From DATKDU01 sp035512595 (GTDB lineage: Bacteria; Planctomycetota; Planctomycetia; Pirellulales; Pirellulaceae): a stretch of 10,949 bases of DNA. Within the stretch, counting starts at the first letter, position 1. Every line of letters begins with the position of its first letter. Below are positions 5,633 to 10,949 of the stretch, piece by piece. The position numbers were made by a program, and so were the translations under genes. The notes under the pieces were generated by a model, which saw only the letters and a program-made list of their open reading frames with translations, searched no databases and had not been told where the DNA came from. The DNA is taken from assembly GCA_035512595.1 (NCBI GenBank), contig DATKDU010000418.1, forward strand, positions 1 through 10,949, written 5' to 3'.

Positions 5633-6001
5633 ATGTCTGCGAACGCGTCGCCAGACGGTTCCGGCGTTTCGTGCGCCAAGTTCCTCGAAGAGCGCGGCAG
5701 CCGTCCCTCTCCCCTGATCGTGCCGCGGATCGTGGTCTGCGTGCAACTTGCCAGCCTGGCCGCCATGGCTGCTTTGTCGCGAGCGGACCGCCGCATGCTC
5801 GGCGACTTCAACGATATGGTGATGGCGTGCTTTGTCCCGATCATGCTCGCGTATCTATTTTCGTTTTTCGTCGCTCCTTGGATCGTGATTGCTTCGGCGT
5901 GGAAATGCGAAATCCATGAACTTCGGGCCGCCGGCATCTTGCTGCTGGAAACTGGGATCGTTCTCGCTCTGCTGTACGCGGCGGTGCCCATGGTGCAGTA
6001 G
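5633..6001 (+). CDS. Hypothetical three-helix membrane protein
   Basis: Protein of 122 aa, starting 12 bases after the previous stop with a G-rich stretch (GGGGGG) upstream as the only ribosome-site candidate. After a soluble N-terminus of about 27 residues there are three hydrophobic segments: about 28-48 (IVPRIVVCVQLASLAAMAAL), 62-88 (MVMACFVPIMLAYLFSFFV onward) and 98-121 (GILLLETGIVLALLYAAVPM). The loop between the first and second segments is charged (SRADRRMLGDFND). No family was recognised. Its spacing makes it the likely last gene of the 4451-6001 cluster, since a new promoter candidate follows it. A membrane anchor or partner for the small proteins upstream is possible but unproven. 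Confidence 0.65.
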   Translation: MSANASPDGSGVSCAKFLEERGSRPSPLIVPRIVVCVQLASLAAMAALSRADRRMLGDFNDMVMACFVPIMLAYLFSFFVAPWIVIASAWKCEIHELRAAGILLLETGIVLALLYAAVPMVQ

Positions 6002-6020
6002 TTGGCGAGCATCAATCTCA

Positions 6021-6049
6021 TTGCACGCAGGCTAAGGGCGATAGATAAT
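6021..6049 (+). promoter_or_regulatory. Promoter candidate for the nitrilase gene
   Basis: TTGCAC (6021-6026) and GATAAT (6044-6049, 5/6 match to TATAAT) are separated by exactly 17 bases. They lie in the only gap between the small-gene cluster and the nitrilase, giving a leader of about 38 bases to the GTG start. The -35 box is weak (3/6). Confidence 0.45.
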
Positions 6050-6093
6050 CCGCACTCCGTCCGCGTTTCTTTTTGCCCTCGGAGCCCCCCCTC

Positions 6094-6930
6094 GTGGCCG
6101 AACCCCAGACCATTGCCGCCGTTCAGATGAATGTCGATTTGGCCGACAAGGAATCGAACCTGCGGCGGATGCTGTTCTTTCTGGAGCAGACTGCCGGCGA
6201 AGGGGCCAAGTTGACGGTGTTTCCCGAATGTGCCCTGACCGGTTACTGCTTCGACAGCCTCGAGGAAGCGCGGCCGTACGCCGAACCGATTCCCGGCCCC
6301 AGCACCGAGCGGATGGCGGCGGCTTGCAAGCGGCTCAATTGCCACGTCGTCTACGGCCTCCTGGAAGCCGACGGCAAAAAGGTCTTCAACGCGGCCGTCC
6401 TGGTCGGTCCCAAAGGGGTCGTCGGCTCGTACCGCAAGGTCCATCTGCCGTTCCTCGGCATCGATCGGTTCACCACGCCGGGAGACCGGCCGTTTGCCGT
6501 CCACAATGCGGGCGGCATGAAGATCGGCATGAATATCTGCTACGACGGTTCGTTTCCCGAAGCAGCCCGCGTGATGACGCTCGACGGTGCCGACCTGATC
6601 GTGCTGCCGACGAACTGGCCGCCGGGGAGCGAGTGCATGGCGAGCTGCGCGGTCAACACGCGGGCCATGGAGAACCAGATCTACTATCTGGCCTGCAATC
6701 GCGTCGGCACCGAGCGGGGCTTCCGCTTCATCGGCATGAGCAAGATCAGCGCGCCCGGCGGCAGCACGATTGCCGAGGCGCTGCACGAGAACGAGGCGAT
6801 CCTGTACGCCCAGGTGGATGTGGACAAGGCCCGCAACAAGCACCTGGTCCGCGTCCCCAAGCTGCACGAGATCGACCGGATCAAGGACCGCCGGCCGGAG
6901 ATGTACTCTCGGCTGGTGGAGCCGAAGTAG
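6094..6930 (+). CDS. Carbon-nitrogen hydrolase (nitrilase superfamily amidohydrolase)
   Basis: Protein of 278 aa from GTG 6094, chosen because GGAG lies nine bases upstream; a TTG at 6073 would add seven residues and has no ribosome site. It is cytoplasmic. The Glu-Lys-Cys catalytic triad of the superfamily is present: Glu45 in VFPECALTGY, Lys115 in YRKVHLPF and Cys149 in NICYDGSFPE. A second conserved region, VNTRAMENQIYYLACNRVG (about 187-205), is also intact. The family hydrolyses C-N bonds of amides, carbamoyl amines or, rarely, nitriles. VHLPFLG and NWPPGS place it among amidase/N-carbamoylase-like members rather than true nitrilases, but the exact substrate cannot be read from the sequence. 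It has its own promoter candidate and no pathway neighbours, so it is probably monocistronic. Confidence 0.92.
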   Translation: MAEPQTIAAVQMNVDLADKESNLRRMLFFLEQTAGEGAKLTVFPECALTGYCFDSLEEARPYAEPIPGPSTERMAAACKRLNCHVVYGLLEADGKKVFNAAVLVGPKGVVGSYRKVHLPFLGIDRFTTPGDRPFAVHNAGGMKIGMNICYDGSFPEAARVMTLDGADLIVLPTNWPPGSECMASCAVNTRAMENQIYYLACNRVGTERGFRFIGMSKISAPGGSTIAEALHENEAILYAQVDVDKARNKHLVRVPKLHEIDRIKDRRPEMYSRLVEPK

Positions 6931-6986
6931 AGCCTGCTGGGCGTAGGCGACAGCCGATCCGCGGCGGGGATTACGATTGAGATGAC

Positions 6987-7106
6987 GATTTAGATTAGGA
7001 ATTGGATTAAGAGCAAGAGAAGGACCAAAAGTAGGACTTCGATGGGCTGGGTATCGTCTTTCTCTTAATCCTGCTCCCAATCTTAATCCTCTTCCTAATC
7101 TTAATC
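6987..7106. repeat. Imperfect long inverted repeat of purine and pyrimidine arms
   Basis: Positions 6987-7024 and the reverse complement of 7069-7106 agree at 30 of 38 positions without gaps, separated by 44 bases. The left arm is purine-rich (GATTAGGAATTGGATTAAGAG). The right arm lies inside the 18-bp tandem repeat. Transcribed, it could form a long stem. Confidence 0.6.
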
Positions 7107-7134
7107 CTTCTCCTACTCTTACTCCCTCTCAGTC
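7063..7134. repeat. 18-bp tandem repeat, four copies
   Basis: Four consecutive 18-base units start at 7063, 7081, 7099 and 7117. The second unit reads tcttaatcctcttcctaa. The first three share TCTTAATCCT exactly, and the fourth has decayed (TCTTACTCCC). The unit is pyrimidine-rich on the plus strand. Confidence 0.75.
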
Positions 7135-7205
7135 GGCAACCGCCAATCCGCCACCGCGTACCCACCCATCCGACAAAAAGCCCTATCCCCCTCCTCTGGG
7201 GCGGG

Positions 7206-7211
7206 TATACT
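7206..7211 (+). promoter_or_regulatory. Possible -10 box for the PIN-TRAM gene
   Basis: TATACT (5/6 match to TATAAT) lies 69 bases before the ATG at 7281. No -35 box is visible at normal spacing, so support is limited. Confidence 0.25.
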
Positions 7212-7280
7212 AAACGTTTTGTCTCCCCCGCGGGCAAAATCTGCACCCGCCCTGCGGAAAACCCTTTTCATCCTACGGTC

Positions 7281-8348
7281 ATGGCTCTCATCATCCTCCG
7301 CTGTGTGTTCATGGTGGTGGCCGTCGGCATCGGCAGCATTTTGATCAGCTTGTCGATGCAAACCGACGGTCCCGGCTGGCTCCCCTGGGTCGCCTTCCTG
7401 GGGACCACGTCGCTGGCGGCCGGCGTGATTGCCGCCGATTCGTTCATTCACCGCAAGCAGATCGACATCATCAGCGGCGTCTATTTCGGCCTGCTGGTAG
7501 GCGTGCTCTTGACGTACATCTTCACGCTGGCTCTCGAACCCCTCCTGGCCGGGGCGACGATGCAGGCCCGCAACGCCACGCAGCTCCTGTTGGGGATGGT
7601 GCTGTGCTACACGTGCATCAGCTTCCTGCTCCAGACCAAGGACGACTTCCGCTTCATCATCCCGTACGTCGAGTTCTCCAAGGAGGTCAAAGGGCTCAAG
7701 CCGTACGTCCTGGACACAAGCGTCGTCATCGACGGGCGGATTGCCGACCTGGTGGAGACGAACATCCTCGACAACCGCCTCGTGATGCCGCGGTTCGTGC
7801 TGTCGGAGCTGCAAAGCATTGCCGACTCGGGGGACAAGATGCGGCGAGCCCGCGGGCGGAGAGGGCTGGACGTCCTCAACCGGCTGCGGAACAACGAACA
7901 CGTCGATTTCAAGATCTACGACCGCGAGCTGCCCGAGATGGAAGGGCAGCCGGTCGATATGAAGTTGGTGCTCTTGGCCAAGCACATCGAGGGGAAGGTC
8001 GTCACCGGGGACTACAACCTCAACAAGGTGGCCCGGCTGCACAACGTGTCGGTGATCAACCTCAACGACATCGCCAACTCGCTCAAGCCGGTCTATCTGC
8101 CCGGCGAGAGCTTTGCCGTGCGGCTGGTCAAGTCGGGGGAAGAAGTCGGCCAGGGGATCGGCTATCTCGACGACGGGACGATGATCGTCGTCGAAGGGGG
8201 GCGCGAGCACATCGGCAAGGAAGTGCGAATCTCGGTCACCAGCGTGCTGCAGACGAGTGCCGGGCGGATGATTTTTGGCCGGTACCTGAGCAGCGAATCG
8301 GCCAGCAATCAGCCTGGGCCGGTGGGAGCGGGGCGGGAGCGGGGATAA
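7281..8348 (+). CDS. Membrane-anchored PIN-TRAM domain protein (YacL-like putative RNase)
   Basis: Protein of 355 aa. Four hydrophobic segments fill the first 120 residues (about 3-24, 33-52, 62-86 and 99-117). A PIN nuclease domain follows from about 140 to 265 with its acidic metal-binding set: Asp145 in YVLDTSVVIDG, Glu176 in VLSELQSIAD, Asp226 in PVDMKLVLLAK and Asp244 in VTGDYN. A TRAM-type beta-barrel occupies about 270-335 (GEEVGQGIGYLDDGTMIVVEGG). Order and length match the YacL family of Bacillus and relatives, predicted membrane-bound ribonucleases. The stop is followed closely by the WD40 gene. There is no obvious ribosome site before the ATG at 7281; this start is kept because it opens straight into the first helix. 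The C-terminal tail (SNQPGPVGAGRERG) is low-complexity and may be a recent extension into intergenic sequence. Confidence 0.93.
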   Translation: MALIILRCVFMVVAVGIGSILISLSMQTDGPGWLPWVAFLGTTSLAAGVIAADSFIHRKQIDIISGVYFGLLVGVLLTYIFTLALEPLLAGATMQARNATQLLLGMVLCYTCISFLLQTKDDFRFIIPYVEFSKEVKGLKPYVLDTSVVIDGRIADLVETNILDNRLVMPRFVLSELQSIADSGDKMRRARGRRGLDVLNRLRNNEHVDFKIYDRELPEMEGQPVDMKLVLLAKHIEGKVVTGDYNLNKVARLHNVSVINLNDIANSLKPVYLPGESFAVRLVKSGEEVGQGIGYLDDGTMIVVEGGREHIGKEVRISVTSVLQTSAGRMIFGRYLSSESASNQPGPVGAGRERG

Positions 8349-8352
8349 GGGG

Positions 8353-8420
8353 CAATTGCAAATTGCAAATTGACACGGGGAAATTGGACATGAGCAATTT
8401 GCAATCGACAATTTGCAATC
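8353..8420. repeat. ATTGCAAATTG inverted repeat cluster
   Basis: The 11-mer ATTGCAAATTG occurs twice on the left (8355-8365 and 8362-8372, overlapping) and its exact reverse complement CAATTTGCAAT twice on the right (8395-8405 and 8409-8419). The centre is GACACGGGGAAATTGGACATG, which holds the WD40 ribosome site and start codon. This AT-rich block contrasts sharply with its GC-rich surroundings and looks like an interspersed repeat. Confidence 0.65.
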
Positions 8421-9502
8421 TCCGGCCATGCACGTGGGCGCTCGTCGCACTGTGCCTGCTCCTCGCGGTCCACATCCGTTCGGCATTTGCCGCTCCGTTC
8501 GTCCCCGCCCGCGATCCGCAGTGCGTCGCCTTCGCTCCCGGCGGCACGACGGTTGCCACGGCCTGCTCGGGACTCTCCGACGAGACCTTTCCGCCGCGGC
8601 CGCACCCCAACGTCCGCAAGTGCGGCGTGGTCGCGGTCTGGGACATAAGCAGCGGCAAGCGGCTCTTCCGCTGGGAAACGTACGGCGACATCACCAAGCT
8701 CGCCTTTTCCGTGGATGGCACGCTCCTGGCCGCCAGCCGCCTGTTTGAAACAAGCGACGGCATTACGCTGCACGAGGTGCGGCTGTGGGATATGACGACC
8801 GGCCGCGTCTCCAAGGTGCTCGATCGGTGCCACGCCTTTGATTTCTCGCCTGACGGCCAATGGCTGGCGGTCCTCAGCCGCAGCAAGTGCGTCGTTTACT
8901 CGCTGGCCGACTTCAGCAAGGAGCGGCAGGTCAAGCCGCTCGGGAGTGCCGTTTCGATTGCCTTTGCCGCCGACAGCTCGGCCCTGTGCGGCATTGTCGG
9001 CGTGGACGACCAGTTTTTTATTCGCAATTGCGATCTGGCCAGCGGCGAAACGAAACACCAGTCGCGGCCGCTGCCGGAACCGTTTTATACACTCGCCGTT
9101 GCCTCCGACGGGCAGACGATCGCCACCGGTCACGACGGCGGCAACGTGGTGGTCTGGAATTATCCCGAACTCGACGTGCGGGCGCGGCTCTTGACCGGCG
9201 AGCGAGGCATCGCCCACCCGTTTTATTCGCTGGATGCCGGGCGGCTGGCCGCCGGCTGCCAGGAGAACGGCGACGTGATTATCTGGGACCCGCGCACCAG
9301 CCAGGAGCTGCACCGCTACACGTTCGACAAGGGCTCGTTCCGCACGCACCTCCAGCGCGATGCCGACGAGCGCGTGCGGCCGGAAAAGGACCCGACGCGG
9401 TTCTGCTTCTCGCCCGACGGCAACGCCTTCTTTGTCGGCTGCTACGGCGGCATTCTCCGCGACGTCGGCAGCGGGCAGGAGATCAAGCGGTTCGGGGACT
9501 AG
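8390..9502 (+). CDS. Exported WD40-repeat (beta-propeller) protein
   Basis: Protein of 370 aa from ATG 8390, with GGGGA eight bases upstream. The frame is open far upstream, but that part lies in the wrong frame of the PIN-TRAM gene. Residues 14-34 (CTWALVALCLLLAVHIRSAFA) are a signal peptide, so the propeller is probably outside the cytoplasm. Blades show the usual endings VWDISSG (83-89), LWDMTTG (132-138), VWNYPELD (255-262) and IWDPRTS (298-304), with FSPDG- or SVDG-type turns at about 107, 152, 239 and 341. About seven blades fit in the length. WD40 proteins scaffold protein contacts; there is no catalytic motif and the partner is unknown. Residues 2-11 (SNLQSTICNL) are encoded by the ATTGCAAATTG repeat. 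The gene starts 41 bases after the PIN-TRAM stop and may be cotranscribed with it. Confidence 0.85.
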   Translation: MSNLQSTICNLRPCTWALVALCLLLAVHIRSAFAAPFVPARDPQCVAFAPGGTTVATACSGLSDETFPPRPHPNVRKCGVVAVWDISSGKRLFRWETYGDITKLAFSVDGTLLAASRLFETSDGITLHEVRLWDMTTGRVSKVLDRCHAFDFSPDGQWLAVLSRSKCVVYSLADFSKERQVKPLGSAVSIAFAADSSALCGIVGVDDQFFIRNCDLASGETKHQSRPLPEPFYTLAVASDGQTIATGHDGGNVVVWNYPELDVRARLLTGERGIAHPFYSLDAGRLAAGCQENGDVIIWDPRTSQELHRYTFDKGSFRTHLQRDADERVRPEKDPTRFCFSPDGNAFFVGCYGGILRDVGSGQEIKRFGD

Positions 9503-9506
9503 TCTC

Positions 9507-9577
9507 GTAGAACGGAATTCATTCCGTTCCGCTGCTGCGAAATACGGTTGTGCTGAACGGAATGAATTCCGTTCTAC
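9507..9577. repeat. Nested palindrome between convergent genes
   Basis: A perfect 22-bp inverted repeat (9507-9528 and 9556-9577) brackets 27 bases. Each arm is itself a palindrome: AACGGAAT and ATTCCGTT around TC (left), or around GA (right). The element exactly fills the gap between the WD40 stop (9502) and the stop of the leftward PLP enzyme (9578). A bidirectional terminator role is possible although no T-run follows either arm. The design is like REP/BIME elements. Confidence 0.75.
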
Positions 9578-10660
9578 CTATTGCAGCTTCCCCCGCGCTT
9601 GCAGCGGCCAAACGCCTTCGACCTCGTCGCCGCGGAGGGCGTAGAACTGATTGTGCAGCACGCACGTGAAGTCGCTGTATCCCGGCACGATCAGGAGCCG
9701 CTGGCCGATCTTTAAATCCTGGGCCGATGGATCCAGCCGCAAAATGCCGTGCTCGGCACTCAGGCTCTCGACGTGAATGTCGTTGCGGCCGAGTACGAAG
9801 GGCATCGCCAGCTCCATGTTCATCGTCTTGCGGCCGGCGTCGATGATCGCCCGGTCGGGCGCGGGGCGGCTGACGACCGTGGCGATTACCTTGAGGGCGT
9901 AGCGGAACCGCTCGACGTGGCACCGCGTGCGATAGAACGCGTCCATGAGGATCGCCCCGCCGCACTGGATCTCGCTGATCCCCGGTTGCGAGACGCAAAT
10001 CTCGAACGAGCCGGTCCCCCCGCAGGAGACGATCGGGCAGGCGATGCCGTTTTTCACCAGCAGATCACGGGTCTGCGTGAGCTGCGTGAGTGCCGCCCGG
10101 ATTTTTACTTCTTTCTCGGCCGGGTCGTCGATCAGGAGCAGGTGTCCTTCGTACCCCATGATGCCAGCCAGCTCGATCCCCGGAAGCTTGGAAACCTGCT
10201 GTGCCAGAGCCAGCGCCGGCTCGCCGGGCAGCACGCCGACGCGCTGCATGCCGATGTCGATTTCCAAGAGGGCCCGCACTTTGAGTCCTGCGGCCACCAT
10301 CGCCCGGCTGATCGGCTCGGCCTGCGCCAGATCGTCGAAGCAAACGATCGGGTCGGCAATTCTTCTCAGCTCCGCCAGCCGCTGCACCTTCTGCGGACCA
10401 ACCAGCATGTTGGCGATCAGCAGATCGCGAATGCCGGCGGCGGCGTAGACCTCCGCTTCGCCCAACTTGGCGCAGGTCAGGCCGATGGCGCCGGCTTCGA
10501 TGAGCCGGCGGGCCACATCGACCGACTTGTGGCACTTGGCGTGCGGCCGCCAGCCAATGCGGTGCCTGGTACAGGCGGCGGTGATGTCGCGGATGTTGGC
10601 CTCGAACGCATCGAGGTCGATGCATAGCGAGGGAGTATCGAGGTCGGCGGTGGTGGGCAT
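9578..10660 (-). CDS. DSD1 / D-threonine-aldolase-like PLP-dependent enzyme (alanine-racemase-type fold III)
   Basis: Protein of 360 aa from ATG 10660. An in-frame ATG at 10723 would add 21 residues unlike the family and overlap the divergent gene's start, so it is less likely. LDTPSLCIDLDAFEANI (7-23) is the standard opening of the D-serine dehydratase/D-threonine aldolase family. Lys42 in RPHAKCHKS is the expected PLP Schiff-base lysine. The N-terminal alpha/beta barrel (to about 250) includes LLEIDIGMQRVG and GIMGYEGH; a C-terminal beta domain follows with IIDAGRKTMN. The usual metal-ligand motif H-x-C/D near the end reads Tyr328-Ser-Asp330 (PGYSDFT), with a His at 336. The reaction is probably on a D-beta-hydroxy amino acid or D-serine-like substrate, but cannot be fixed. 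It is cytoplasmic. It converges with the WD40 gene and diverges from a sulfatase-like gene. Confidence 0.85.
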   Translation of the reverse strand: MPTTADLDTPSLCIDLDAFEANIRDITAACTRHRIGWRPHAKCHKSVDVARRLIEAGAIGLTCAKLGEAEVYAAAGIRDLLIANMLVGPQKVQRLAELRRIADPIVCFDDLAQAEPISRAMVAAGLKVRALLEIDIGMQRVGVLPGEPALALAQQVSKLPGIELAGIMGYEGHLLLIDDPAEKEVKIRAALTQLTQTRDLLVKNGIACPIVSCGGTGSFEICVSQPGISEIQCGGAILMDAFYRTRCHVERFRYALKVIATVVSRPAPDRAIIDAGRKTMNMELAMPFVLGRNDIHVESLSAEHGILRLDPSAQDLKIGQRLLIVPGYSDFTCVLHNQFYALRGDEVEGVWPLQARGKLQ

Positions 10661-10721
10661 GGCGCAGGCGGGAGTGAGGGCGGCTTGCGGGAAGTGGTCG
10701 CTAACAGGTATAGCAGACTTC
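10661..10721. promoter_or_regulatory. Divergent promoter region with a possible leftward -10 box
   Basis: The 61 bases between the leftward PLP enzyme (start 10660) and the rightward sulfatase-like gene (start 10722) must hold control signals for at least one. On the minus strand TGC precedes TATACC (10712-10707), an extended -10-like sequence that would give a leader of about 40 bases. No -35 box was identified for either direction. Confidence 0.3.
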
Positions 10722-10949
10722 ATGTCGCTGCGCAGTGCTGTGGTAATCGTCGTCGATCGTTTGGGGCCCGCTTATCTGGGACCGTATGGAAATACGTGGC
10801 TCGATACGCCGGCCTTCAATGCACTCGCCAGTCGCTCGCTCGTGTGCGAGACGGTATTGGCCCAGTCGCCGCAGTTGGCAGACGCGTATCGGGCTTACTG
10901 GACGGGGTCGGGAGTCGATTCGGGCCGAGTATCTCTCGGAAAGGTACCG
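10722..10949 (+). CDS. Sulfatase-like / alkaline-phosphatase-superfamily hydrolase (5' part only)
   Basis: 76 codons are visible and the frame is open at the right edge. SAVVIVVDRLGPAYLGPYGN (5-24) followed by TWLDTPAFNALASRSLVCE matches the first strand and following segment of sulfatases and related alkaline-phosphatase-superfamily enzymes, in which a metal-binding Asp ends strand 1 and a D-TPxxxxLA segment follows. Here the Asp at residue 12 is followed by Arg, not the second Asp usual in arylsulfatases. The sulfatase C/S-x-P-S-R active site, if present, would lie beyond the window. There is no signal peptide, so it is predicted cytoplasmic. No good ribosome site precedes the ATG. Planctomycetes encode very many sulfatase-like proteins, and this divergent type may not be a true sulfatase. 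Confidence 0.75.
   Translation, partial: MSLRSAVVIVVDRLGPAYLGPYGNTWLDTPAFNALASRSLVCETVLAQSPQLADAYRAYWTGSGVDSGRVSLGKVP

Larger units (their letters stand above)
6931..7280. other. Intergenic region with purine/pyrimidine repeats
   Basis: A 350-base gap. It holds a purine-rich arm (6987-7024), a four-copy 18-bp pyrimidine-rich tandem repeat (7063-7134) and a TATACT box at 7206-7211 about 70 bases before the PIN-TRAM start. No U-tract terminator follows the nitrilase. The leftward ORF through 7007-7246 only reads the repeat (RIKIRKRIKIGSRIKRK) and is not taken as a gene. Confidence 0.6.

Noticed and set aside
4451..6001. Bil/CBASS-type ubiquitin-like operon
   Set aside because: A JAMM-like protein is present, but no E1, E2, ubiquitin-like protein or nucleotide cyclase was found.
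5536..7080. 514-aa leftward open frame across the nitrilase and the membrane-protein gene
   Set aside because: It is antisense to the well-supported nitrilase; its residues are Arg/His/Pro-rich mirror translations typical of GC-rich genomes, with no motif.
7063..7134. CRISPR-like array
   Set aside because: The units are contiguous 18-mers with no spacers, and no cas gene is present.
7007..7246. 79-aa leftward open frame with RIKIRKRIKIGSRIKRK
   Set aside because: This is a translation of the 18-bp tandem repeat; no start signals.
7604..8389. Upstream extension of the WD40 reading frame to 7604
   Set aside because: It overlaps the PIN-TRAM gene out of frame, is Arg/Ala-rich, and a signal peptide starts at 8390.
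7119..8486. 455-aa leftward open frame over the PIN-TRAM gene
   Set aside because: The plus strand has intact PIN and TRAM motifs, and the antisense product is low-complexity HDEV-rich sequence.
9749..10627. 292-aa rightward open frame over the PLP enzyme
   Set aside because: Antisense to a gene with clear PLP-fold motifs.

Overview
The window looks like chromosomal DNA of a planctomycete, probably from the Pirellulales/Gemmatales side of the phylum. The evidence is the GC-rich sequence with long spurious antisense ORFs, the gene families present (DUF1593 and DUF1570 exported proteins, a Tat-exported squalene-cyclase-fold protein, a lone groES, an exported WD40 protein, a sulfatase-like protein), the weak or absent Shine-Dalgarno sites on several genes, and intergenic spaces full of short palindromic repeats. 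This assignment comes from family recognition by eye, not from a database search.

Layout. Positions 1-2359 hold a two-gene leftward operon: an exported gluzincin-type DUF1570 protein, then an exported DUF1593 (Sde182-like nucleoside-hydrolase fold) protein that runs off the left edge. Positions 2360-2666 are intergenic, with promoter signals and a GAATTC hairpin. A solitary groES follows (2667-2954), then a second repeat-rich spacer (2955-3262) and a Tat-exported alpha/alpha-barrel protein (3263-4381). Positions 4451-6001 hold a tight cluster of four small unfamiliar genes: an antitoxin-like/beta-rich protein, a JAMM (JAB/MPN) metallopeptidase-like protein, a PepSY- or NTF2-immunity-like protein overlapping it by 4 bases, and a three-helix membrane protein. 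A nitrilase-family amidohydrolase (6094-6930) appears to have its own promoter. A 350-bp spacer with an 18-bp tandem repeat and its inverted partner precedes a PIN-TRAM membrane protein (7281-8348), which is followed by an exported WD40 protein (8390-9502). A nested palindrome fills the convergent gap to a leftward DSD1/D-threonine-aldolase-like PLP enzyme (9578-10660). Divergent from that enzyme, a sulfatase-like gene starts at 10722 and runs off the right edge.

Most genes are chromosomal housekeeping or family-typical genes with no shared pathway. The part most worth a second look is the 4451-6001 cluster. It has all visible JAMM motif residues, a 4-base start/stop overlap with a small protein of immunity-like shape, and visibly lower GC than its neighbours. 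Four different classes of short repeat (GAATTC hairpins, an 18-bp tandem repeat, an ATTGCAAATTG repeat that supplies a gene start, and a nested palindrome) fill the gaps between genes. No tRNA, rRNA, CRISPR array, transposase or integrase was seen.
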